Below are positions 6,316 to 13,346 of a stretch of 21,159 nucleotides of DNA, piece after piece (the first letter of the stretch is position 1; every line of letters begins with the position of its first letter). The DNA comes from a virus. The notes beneath the pieces were generated by a model. That model was not told where the DNA came from. It was given only the letters and a program-made list of their open reading frames with translations, and ran no database searches. The translations under genes and the position numbers were made by a program. The stretch spans positions 1 to 21,159 of IMG/VR virus record IMGVR_UViG_3300031566_000440. One strand, written 5' to 3'.

Positions 6316-6852
6316 ATGGCTATAGATTGGAAGACATTTAAACAAATGACAAAAAGTTACTTTAAAAGTATGGTTGCACGGAATGAACAAGAAGCGGCAG
6401 ATTTTATTACTACTCAATATATTTCTGCAATATTGACCGGTGGAGATTTGTCATATGGAAATATAGTTACACCGACGTATAATCAACAAGCCTTATCATT
6501 AGCGATAGGAAACGCTTTTATACAAGGTGCGACATTAGTAAATGAAGGACTTATTCCAACAATATTTGGAATAACGATTTCTCAAGGATTGATAGGATTT
6601 TGGACTGGTGCTCAATTATCGCTACTCGTTCCACCACCTGGTTCTGTTGTAGTGGTGTCGAATATTGTAAGTGTACCTGGAACGATAATTTCGGTGTTAA
6701 ATGTGAGTGCTACAGAAAACGAAAATGAGTTTGTAGATAATTTGGTAGATTTTTTTACACAACATCTACAAACGTTACAGGGTATTACGACGGCGATAGT
6801 TCCTGGTACGCCGCCAATCCCAACACCGTTCCCATGGCAGGGATACGGATAG
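6316..6852 (+). CDS. Unrecognised hydrophobic, glycine/proline-rich virion protein (178 aa)
   Basis: AAAAGGT precedes the ATG. After a charged N-terminus (DWKTFKQMTKSYFKSMVARN) most of the protein is hydrophobic and small-residue rich. Examples are GLIPTIFGITISQGLIGFW (about residues 75-93) and SVVVVSNIVSVPGTIISVL (about 105-125). It ends in a proline-rich tail, PGTPPIPTPFPWQGYG. The hydrophobic stretches could be membrane-inserting or a tightly packed beta core. Placement between the spike-like gene and gp25 suggests a baseplate or tail component. I do not recognise the family. Confidence 0.8.
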   Translation: MAIDWKTFKQMTKSYFKSMVARNEQEAADFITTQYISAILTGGDLSYGNIVTPTYNQQALSLAIGNAFIQGATLVNEGLIPTIFGITISQGLIGFWTGAQLSLLVPPPGSVVVVSNIVSVPGTIISVLNVSATENENEFVDNLVDFFTQHLQTLQGITTAIVPGTPPIPTPFPWQGYG

Positions 6853-6865
6853 GAAGGAGTAAAAT

Positions 6866-7540
6866 ATGACAAAAAAAGAATTACAAGAAATAATAACTAT
6901 TGCTATTCGAACGGTAGTACAAAAAGAAATCAAACCTTTAATAGAAGCAACGATTAGAAAAGAATTTTACAAGATTCTCAACGAAGCGGAAACGGCAGCG
7001 AAACCGAAAAGGACAATAATGGTCGAAGACGACGACAACACATCACTTTTGAGTTTAATAGAGGAAGATATAGATAGTGATCCGGCGAGAGCTCAAATAA
7101 ACGAAAAGATTTTCAAGGGTAAAACACCATTTGCGGATGTATTGAATCAAACAGCGGATGCCGTAAAAAATAGAACTGGTATTTATGCTAACCCATTGAA
7201 ACAAACGGGCAGTCAAGTAAAAATGAAATTAAATAACGATGGACTTGCTACAACGGCACCAATTGATGCTCAAATGTCTACTCGAACATACAACCGTAGT
7301 GAAATGGCTGCCAAGATAGGATATGGTGATATGCCAAAAATAGGTGTAGATAATAAGGTGAAAAACATTATAGCAAAAGATCCAACATCAGCACCATTGA
7401 ATGAGATAGAACTTCCAACGACGAATGCTGACGGCAAACCAATAAATTATGCGAATGTTCCACAAGATATAGTAAAAAATATGATGAAAAATTATAGTGG
7501 TCTTTTAAAAAAGGTAGAATCTAAGGTAATGAGACCGTAA
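6866..7540 (+). CDS. Unrecognised structural-cluster protein with helical N-terminus (224 aa)
   Basis: A strong GGAAGGAG site precedes the ATG. The N-terminal 50 residues form an amphipathic, probably coiled-coil helix (IAIRTVVQKEIKPLIEATI). An acidic patch (VEDDDN, EEDIDSDPAR, about 52-75) and a low-hydrophobicity, probably extended remainder rich in Asn, Thr and Lys follow. SLLSLIEED holds an L-I-E triplet that would fit a T4-type prohead protease site, but such triplets are common. The make-up resembles a scaffold, chaperone or linker more than an enzyme. The next gene, gp25, starts ten bases after its stop. Function unknown. Confidence 0.8.
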   Translation: MTKKELQEIITIAIRTVVQKEIKPLIEATIRKEFYKILNEAETAAKPKRTIMVEDDDNTSLLSLIEEDIDSDPARAQINEKIFKGKTPFADVLNQTADAVKNRTGIYANPLKQTGSQVKMKLNNDGLATTAPIDAQMSTRTYNRSEMAAKIGYGDMPKIGVDNKVKNIIAKDPTSAPLNEIELPTTNADGKPINYANVPQDIVKNMMKNYSGLLKKVESKVMRP

Positions 7541-7550
7541 GGGAAGATAA

Positions 7551-7937
7551 ATGACACAACCAATAGGAGTAAAAGTGCCCATTCGGATGGGCAGCACCGG
7601 ATTTTTTGATCAGACATTTTCGTCAATAGATGAAGCTAAATCAAATATGATAAATCTTCTATTGACGAGAAAAGGCGAAAGACCAATGCAACCTGATTTT
7701 GGCACAAAAATATACAACTATTTATTTGACCAACTTACGGGCGACTTGGCGAATAGGATAGAACAAGAGATACAATCAGCAGTAGATACTTGGTTACCTT
7801 ATGTCGAGTTGATAGATGTTAATGTAGATGCCAGTCCGACGAATATGGATAGGAATAGAATTGATGTAAATATTAGATTTGGATTACGACGAAATATAAG
7901 AGAACAAGAAGAAATAGTAATAACATATGTAATTTAA
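7551..7937 (+). CDS. gp25: Baseplate wedge protein gp25 (GPW/gp25 family)
   Basis: At 128 residues this is typical of the GPW/gp25 family (T4 gp25 is 132). LLTRKGERPMQPDFGTKI at about residues 37-54 contains the family's signature, with the conserved E-R-P of GERPMQPDFG. A helix (NRIEQEIQSAVDTWLPYVEL) and a two-strand end with IDVNIRF follow. gp25 is the sheath-initiator-like wedge component at the tube/sheath base of contractile tails and related secretion systems. Having gp6 a few hundred bases downstream is the usual arrangement in myoviruses. The ribosome site is GGGAAG. Confidence 0.95.
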   Translation: MTQPIGVKVPIRMGSTGFFDQTFSSIDEAKSNMINLLLTRKGERPMQPDFGTKIYNYLFDQLTGDLANRIEQEIQSAVDTWLPYVELIDVNVDASPTNMDRNRIDVNIRFGLRRNIREQEEIVITYVI

Positions 7938-7947
7938 AGGAGATAAA

Positions 7948-7977
7948 ATGAAACGATCTGAATTAATTAGGAGATAA
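7948..7977 (+). CDS. Nine-codon mini-ORF, possible remnant of a capsid-targeting cassette
   Basis: A near-perfect AAAGGAGAT site (7937-7944) precedes ATG 7948, and the frame MKRSELIRR stops at TAA 7975. The last codons (AGG AGA) themselves form the ribosome site for the gene at 7981. The peptide resembles the start of a capsid-targeting leader (M-K-x-x-x-L-I-x) but lacks the closing glutamate. It is either a translated leader that couples gp25 to 7981 or the stub of a lost internal-protein gene. Confidence 0.35.
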   Translation: MKRSELIRR

Positions 7978-7980
7978 CAA

Positions 7981-8244
7981 ATGATTAAGTTGAAACAACT
8001 TATTAAAGAAGAAATCAATGTTGTAAATACTGCGAATTATTTTGCACAAAAACTCTATGATTTATTAAGAGATGAAAAACCCATATTTGCATTTAATAAA
8101 TTTGAAAGAGAATTATCTACATTAAATTTATCTGACGAACAAATAAAACAGGTAAGTAAAAAATTATGGAATAGTAAAGGAAATATGAATTTAAATCGTC
8201 TTAAACAATTGACTCGACAAGAGTTAATTAAAATTTTATCATAA
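7981..8244 (+). CDS. Putative internal head protein with capsid-targeting N-terminus (87 aa)
   Basis: The first ten residues, MIKLKQLIKE, match the leaders of the products at 4192 and 8258 and end in I-K-E, a T4-type prohead protease site. The predicted mature part is 77 residues, basic and helical (NTANYFAQKLYDLLRDEKP, then LSDEQIKQVSKKLW), with no motif I recognise. The ribosome site AGGAGA (7969-7974) lies inside the mini-ORF just upstream. The gene sits between gp25 and gp6, among late virion genes, so it should be made during head assembly. Internal proteins of T4 are small, basic and abundant in the same way. The role after injection is unknown. Confidence 0.75.
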   Translation: MIKLKQLIKEEINVVNTANYFAQKLYDLLRDEKPIFAFNKFERELSTLNLSDEQIKQVSKKLWNSKGNMNLNRLKQLTRQELIKILS

Positions 8245-8257
8245 AAGGAATTAAGAA

Positions 8258-8482
8258 ATGATTAAATTAAAACAATTATTAGAAGAACTTCGAAAAATTA
8301 TAAATGAAAGAACGGGAGAAGAACACCCAGATCCGAAAGTAAGTGAACTTATAAAAAAATTTAACAAGACGGGTAGAACAGCGTTTACGTATCCTAAAAA
8401 AAAGATGATAAATGTTAATGGTCGGGGAATGTCAGAAAAGAAAGCTATAGAATATATGAAAAATGTTATTAAGGAAAAATAA
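8258..8482 (+). CDS. Putative internal head protein with capsid-targeting N-terminus (74 aa)
   Basis: The leader MIKLKQLLEE has the same ten-residue pattern as 7981 and 4192 and ends in L-E-E. A further L-R-K-I-I-N-E segment could carry a second cut. The mature part is small and very basic (KKFNKTGRTAFTYPKKK, then GMSEKKAIEYMKNVIKEK). It has a short predicted beta hairpin (TAFTYPKKKMINVNGRG) between helices, which could bind DNA or protein. AAAGGA lies eight bases before the ATG. Tandem with 7981 at 13 bases distance; the shared leader differs mainly at third codon positions, so the similarity is held at protein level rather than being a fresh copy. Confidence 0.75.
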   Translation: MIKLKQLLEELRKIINERTGEEHPDPKVSELIKKFNKTGRTAFTYPKKKMINVNGRGMSEKKAIEYMKNVIKEK

Positions 8483-8495
8483 TTGGAGAAAATAA

Positions 8496-10403
8496 ATGGC
8501 TAATACAAGTAAAGAGATTAGATATTTAGGTCGGGATTTTAATGATTTTAGAAATAATCTCATAAATTTCGCCAAAGTATACTTCCCAACTGTGTATAAA
8601 AATTTTAATGAATCTAGTGTGGGAATGATGTTTATTGAAATGGCGTCTTATGTTGGCGATACATTGAGTTATTACATTGATTCGTCTCTAAAGGAAAGTT
8701 TACTCTTGTACGCTGAAGAAGAGCAAAACATTTATGCTCTTGCTCAAACACTTGGGTATACTCCAGCATTAATTGTTCCCGCTACAACTCAACTTGATAT
8801 TTATCACATAGTTCCGGCCGTGGGTAGTGGTACATCAGTTACTCCTGATTGGAGTTATGCTTTAATTGTGAATGCTGGTATGCAGGTTGCAAGTAAAACC
8901 GATTCAAATGTAATTTTTAGAACATTAGAAGATGTTAATTTTGCTAATTCTTCAAGTAGTGATCCAACGAAAGAAAATTATACAAATGCTACGGTTTGGG
9001 AAACTGATGATAGTGGAAATCCTACTTTTTTTGTGCTCAAAAAAACAACTCAGGTTGCAGCGGGTGAAATAAAGACGGTTGGGTTTAGTTTTAGTTCACC
9101 AACTCGGTTTGAAAAAAAGGTAATATCTGATACTGATGTTGTTCAAATACTTGATGCTACTGATTCTGATGCCAATACTTGGTATCATGTACCTTATCTT
9201 GCTCAAGACACAATATTTACTGATCTTAGAAATGTTGCTGCATATGATAAGGATTTAGCACAATACAACGACACGGCGCCATATTTATTAAAACTCAAGA
9301 AGTCTGCTCGTCGCTTCACATCGCGGATTCGTGGCGACAAAAAGACAGAAATACAGTTTGGTGCTGGTATTTCTGATAATCCTGACCAATTATTAATTCC
9401 AAATCCGACAAACATTGGGTCAACTTTATTTGGATCTGTAACATTTACTGATACACCGATTGATCCAGCAAACTTTTTACATACAAAAACTTATGGACAA
9501 GCACCAACGGACACAACTATTACTGTAAGGTATGTAGTTGGCGGTGGTTTATCATCAAATGTAAATCAAGATGAATTAACACAAATAAAGGATGTAACAT
9601 TTACGATTGACGACGATGATTTAAATGCTGCTACATTAGCACAAGTAAAAAACTCGATTGCTTGTAATAATTCTGAAGCAGCTACGGGTGGTCGTGATGG
9701 AGAGAGTGTTGAGGAAGTAAGAATGAATGCTTTAGCTAATTTTCCAACACAACTTCGTGCAGTAACGAAAGAGGATTACATTACAAGGGCATACTCAATG
9801 CCGGCGAGATATGGACGAGTAGCGAAAGCATACATTATGCAGGATGATCAACTCAGTCAATCGCCTGATTGCAAAGATTTAGTAGGTAATAACACGAGAA
9901 TTCCCAACCCACTCGCTTTAAATTTATATTTATTGGGATATGATAAAAATGGAAAACTTACACCATTAAGTTGTGCGATTAAAGAAAACTTGAAAGTATA
10001 TCTTGGTCAATATAGAATATTAACCGACGCGATAAACATTAAGAATGGGTTTATTGTAAATGTTGCAGTGAAATTTTCTATTATTGCTTTTAAAAATTAT
10101 AATAAAAAAGAAGTTTTATTAAGATGTATTGAGAGGATTAAGGGATTTTTTAAAACAGACAATTGGCAATTTAATCAACCAATTATTCTTGCGGATATTC
10201 AAACTGAGCTTTTCAAAGTTGAAGGGGTGCAAGCAGTTGTTAATACTGAAGTGGAAAATAGGTGGTTAACTGCTAATGGATATTCTGGAAATATATATAA
10301 TATTCAAGAGGCGACAAAAGATGGAATAGTATATCCAAGTCTTGATCCTTGTATATTTGAGTTGAAATATCCAAATAAAGACATTGAAGGGAGGGCATTA
10401 TAA
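8496..10403 (+). CDS. gp6: Baseplate wedge protein gp6-like
   Basis: The 635-residue protein is close to T4 gp6 (660) in length and starts with the family's pattern. IRYLGRDFNDFRNNLINFAK is followed by FNESSVGMMFIEMASYVGD and then SLLLYAEEEQNIYALAQTLGY (about residues 8-90). The central region has AATGGRDGESVEEVRMNALANF and VTKEDYITRAYSMPARYGRV (about 395-445), the stretch shared with gpJ/gp6-type wedge proteins. gp6 joins the wedges into the ring that surrounds the hub and carries the tail fibres. The position downstream of gp25 supports this. The stop overlaps the next start by one base (TAATG). The ribosome site is TTGGAGA. Confidence 0.9.
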   Translation: MANTSKEIRYLGRDFNDFRNNLINFAKVYFPTVYKNFNESSVGMMFIEMASYVGDTLSYYIDSSLKESLLLYAEEEQNIYALAQTLGYTPALIVPATTQLDIYHIVPAVGSGTSVTPDWSYALIVNAGMQVASKTDSNVIFRTLEDVNFANSSSSDPTKENYTNATVWETDDSGNPTFFVLKKTTQVAAGEIKTVGFSFSSPTRFEKKVISDTDVVQILDATDSDANTWYHVPYLAQDTIFTDLRNVAAYDKDLAQYNDTAPYLLKLKKSARRFTSRIRGDKKTEIQFGAGISDNPDQLLIPNPTNIGSTLFGSVTFTDTPIDPANFLHTKTYGQAPTDTTITVRYVVGGGLSSNVNQDELTQIKDVTFTIDDDDLNAATLAQVKNSIACNNSEAATGGRDGESVEEVRMNALANFPTQLRAVTKEDYITRAYSMPARYGRVAKAYIMQDDQLSQSPDCKDLVGNNTRIPNPLALNLYLLGYDKNGKLTPLSCAIKENLKVYLGQYRILTDAINIKNGFIVNVAVKFSIIAFKNYNKKEVLLRCIERIKGFFKTDNWQFNQPIILADIQTELFKVEGVQAVVNTEVENRWLTANGYSGNIYNIQEATKDGIVYPSLDPCIFELKYPNKDIEGRAL

Positions 10404-12040
10404 TGCATTATTTTTTATTTCCAGAAAAAGATGCCACACTTTATGAGGATTCTGTATATCAGAACTCTGGGATGGATCAGATATTAGAATTACAAAAAAT
10501 ATTGGTTCATGCTTTAGGTGATGCTCCATATAATTCTCGTATATTGATACAATTTGACTTAGACGATTTTTCTGCATCACTTACAACTGGCGAAACAAGT
10601 GGTAGTGATATGAAATACTATCTTAATCTTGCTACGGATGAAGCGGTAGAGATTCCTGCAACATATAGTGTATATGTTTATCCTGTATCACAATCATGGC
10701 AAATGGGTGATGGCAAGCGGGGAGACAATCCAATAACGACAACTGGTGTAAGTTGGAATTCGCGAGATGGAGTAACTATATCCGGAGTAACTGGAAGCGC
10801 TTGGGAATCTGGTTCGGCTGGTGGCCCTGGTGGCGCTTATTTTTCTGGAACGTTAGCAGAACCGACAAAATACCAAGCCTCACAATCGTTTAATTATCAA
10901 ACAACCGATTTACACGTTGATGTAACAAATATTGTTGAAGGTTGGTTGAGTGATTCAATACAAAATTTTGGATTTTTAATAAAACGAGATAATGCGTCTG
11001 AACAAAGTGTATTAAATCAAGGAAATCTTCAATTTTTTTCAAAAGAAACACACACAATTTATCGTCCAAGATTAGAAGTTGTTTGGAAGGATTATTCTTG
11101 GTCGCCATATACGACATCGAGTATAAGTTCAAGTATTTCAAGTTCAGCTGATGTTAGTACAACGACAACAGATCCTATACTTTATTATTCGACATCAAGT
11201 TTTTATACTGGAAGTGGGATAGGGACTGGTAGTGGATATTTCACACAAAGTGGCGACACAAATACATGGTATAGTGAGAGTTATTCGTGGATGACTTCAT
11301 CCATTTATTCATATACTGGTAGTATTGGTTTATATCACAGTTCAAGTTTAAGTTATGTGTATTCAACTGCATCATATGATACATGGACAAGTGCAAGTAT
11401 AACGTGGATAAGTGGTACTCTTTCACGAGTTGGAACTGTAGCTGATTTTTATACAGCAAGTTTAGGAAGTGAATATGAAAGTGCGAGTGTATTTTTTAGT
11501 AGTGGGTCATTGACATCCAGTGATGCGATGTGGACATATAATACGGTAGGTGGATATTATGCAAGTCAAAGTTATGCTGCCGTAACTGCGAGTTATAGTT
11601 GGGTGAGTTCAAGTTTATCGAGTTCTATTTCATCTTCGACAACGACAACGGCTCTTATGAGTAACGTTCCTGGCGAAACTTTTGTTGTTTATCTTGATAA
11701 CTTACAAAATGAATATGTACAAGATTCAAAAATAAGATTTAGAGTAAATGCAAGAGATCGTTATCCAAGAAAAACTTATGTAACTGAAAGTTGGGCATAC
11801 ACACGAGATACCTATTACATTTCTTCGTCTTATTATGCGGTACGTGATGCTTGGACTGAAGATGAAATAATGCCGTGGTCAACTTATACGCAAATATCTG
11901 TTGATTCTTCTGGAAGTTATTTTAATTTACATCTCAATGGAATGGAGCCGGAAAGATTATATAGAATATTATTTAAGATAGTAAAAGGAAGTATAGAAAC
12001 TGTTTATGATAAAAATTATACATTCAGAATAATAAGGTAA
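10403..12040 (+). CDS. DNRLRE-like baseplate/tail protein with a Ser/Tyr-rich insert (545 aa)
   Basis: The first 235 or so residues look like a jelly-roll of the DNRLRE/CBM96 kind. FPEKDATLYEDSVYQNSG is followed by LIQFDL, VYVYPVSQSWQMGDG, TDLHVDVTNIVEGWL and FGFLIKRD, the usual order in that fold. Residues of about 236-416 are a low-complexity stretch dominated by Ser, Tyr, Thr and Gly with regular Trp. It is bounded at both ends by SSSISSS plus a run of four threonines. The C-terminal 125 residues (VPGETFVVYLDNLQNEYV, FRVNARDRYPRK) form a separate beta domain. Such modules are often carbohydrate-binding or adhesive, so I infer an exposed baseplate or fibre component. GGAGGG precedes the ATG, which overlaps the gp6 stop. 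Confidence 0.7.
   Translation: MHYFLFPEKDATLYEDSVYQNSGMDQILELQKILVHALGDAPYNSRILIQFDLDDFSASLTTGETSGSDMKYYLNLATDEAVEIPATYSVYVYPVSQSWQMGDGKRGDNPITTTGVSWNSRDGVTISGVTGSAWESGSAGGPGGAYFSGTLAEPTKYQASQSFNYQTTDLHVDVTNIVEGWLSDSIQNFGFLIKRDNASEQSVLNQGNLQFFSKETHTIYRPRLEVVWKDYSWSPYTTSSISSSISSSADVSTTTTDPILYYSTSSFYTGSGIGTGSGYFTQSGDTNTWYSESYSWMTSSIYSYTGSIGLYHSSSLSYVYSTASYDTWTSASITWISGTLSRVGTVADFYTASLGSEYESASVFFSSGSLTSSDAMWTYNTVGGYYASQSYAAVTASYSWVSSSLSSSISSSTTTTALMSNVPGETFVVYLDNLQNEYVQDSKIRFRVNARDRYPRKTYVTESWAYTRDTYYISSSYYAVRDAWTEDEIMPWSTYTQISVDSSGSYFNLHLNGMEPERLYRILFKIVKGSIETVYDKNYTFRIIR
11112..11655 (+). repeat. Region coding a Ser/Tyr-rich imperfect repeat
   Basis: The segment codes for about 180 residues made of loose units of about 35-45 residues, each with Trp-Thr/Ser followed by Ser/Tyr-rich strands (SYSWMTSSIYSYTGS, DTWTSASITWISGTL and MWTYNTVGGYYASQS). 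It is flanked by two copies of SSSISSS followed by TTTT. The DNA copies have diverged, so the repeat is visible in the protein rather than as exact DNA repeats. Confidence 0.5.
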
Positions 12041-12044
12041 CAAT

Positions 12045-13337
12045 ATGGCGAAACGAATAAAAGAAGTACAATTACAACAAAATTCTGTGGGTATTAATGG
12101 AGACGCATTAAACAATCAAGAATTGCGGGAGACGGCATTAAATCTTCTTACTGTATCTGGTGGGTATATTTCTACTGAACGTGATGAAATGGGAAACATT
12201 CTTTTATATGAAGACCCGAATAACATTGGCAGTAACAAACAACTTGTTACTCAATGGATTTCTGTTGATTTGGCTCGTAGGGATTATGATGATGACGAAT
12301 TACAAAAAGTATTTGATACAAACATAAACGAATTATTTAAAGTACCAAAGACGAAAACTGCTGCCGAATTAAGAGCAGAAATAGAAAGAATGAGAAGATT
12401 ACTTGCTGATGCTGAAAGTGATATTAACATTACAATTCAAGAAATTATAGTTAGTGAGAGTATTGGTACAACACCAACAGGGCCATTACCGGGAGAAAGT
12501 GGATTTAGAACCGTAAACAGTGCTCAAATTGCAATACCAGCTCAAATCGATATTGGTATAAAACTTAATTCATTAGATGAATCTAATGCCGTTCTCAATG
12601 TTGATACTGCTATTTGGAGTGATGATAATCACCAACTTGAGGAATATGAGCGTCCAATTGGCGAAATAAGATATGAGATATTACAAGATATAGCTACTAA
12701 TGATTATTTTGTTAAATTGACGAGTAACATTAGCAGCCCACAACAATTTCAAGGATGGTATTTTGATAAAGAGAATCAATTGGATACATCAACATACGAA
12801 TTATTACAAGGTAGAAGTAGTGTAGTGACTATACCAATAGTTAAAAGAGAACTTATCGAAAACAATAGTACATGGAATTTAAGAAGAAACATATTTACTG
12901 TAGCTGCTGCGTATATAGGTGATTCTCCTTCGGGAGCTCCGCCGGGAGGGCCGACGATAACAACAACTGATGTGGCAAACATTCTAATTCAAGAACAGGA
13001 TTTTATTGATGGACGTTTTGCGAACGTACGGGATGATACGATTATCAAATTTAATTATAATATATCTGATCCTGAGGGAAATATTATAGCTGGTGCAGGC
13101 AAGGATGATGTAAATAATCCTTATAATGTAAGTGTTAAAGTTGAAAATACAATAAGATTTTGGATTGAAACTGAACCCGATACGAATATTGAAATGATAC
13201 AAGGATGGTGGATTATTGCACAAAATGATGATAGGGAGCAGATATCAACTGGGCCGGGGCAACATTCTGTAGAATTTGTTGCTACTGCTGATATAAAGGG
13301 TTTATTAATTGTGATTACACCAAAAATTATAGTTTAA
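12045..13337 (+). CDS. Unrecognised structural-cluster protein with coiled coil and beta modules (430 aa)
   Basis: The start follows AAGGT. Residues of about 1-100 are mixed. TAAELRAEIERMRRLLADAE (about 105-125) is a clear coiled-coil helix, likely a trimer or dimer stalk. After a Pro/Gly linker (TTPTGPLPGESG) there are two beta-rich parts separated by a second Gly/Pro linker (PSGAPPGGP). Each part contains a GW-aromatic motif: QQFQGWYFDKENQ at about 232-244 and EMIQGWWIIAQND at about 382-394. That suggests two related beta-sandwich modules. Placement between the DNRLRE-like and LamG-like tail genes suggests a peripheral baseplate, fibre or attachment protein. I do not recognise the family. 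Confidence 0.8.
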   Translation: MAKRIKEVQLQQNSVGINGDALNNQELRETALNLLTVSGGYISTERDEMGNILLYEDPNNIGSNKQLVTQWISVDLARRDYDDDELQKVFDTNINELFKVPKTKTAAELRAEIERMRRLLADAESDINITIQEIIVSESIGTTPTGPLPGESGFRTVNSAQIAIPAQIDIGIKLNSLDESNAVLNVDTAIWSDDNHQLEEYERPIGEIRYEILQDIATNDYFVKLTSNISSPQQFQGWYFDKENQLDTSTYELLQGRSSVVTIPIVKRELIENNSTWNLRRNIFTVAAAYIGDSPSGAPPGGPTITTTDVANILIQEQDFIDGRFANVRDDTIIKFNYNISDPEGNIIAGAGKDDVNNPYNVSVKVENTIRFWIETEPDTNIEMIQGWWIIAQNDDREQISTGPGQHSVEFVATADIKGLLIVITPKIIV

Positions 13338-13346
13338 GAGAATAAC

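Noticed and set aside
7064-7075. L-I-E triplet in the 6866 product as a prohead protease site
   Set aside because: It is internal, lacks the ten-residue leader context, and the triplet is common in acidic helices.
11112-11655. Tandem DNA repeat or CRISPR-like array in the Ser-rich region
   Set aside because: The likeness is in amino-acid composition. The DNA units differ in length and sequence, with no constant repeat or spacer.
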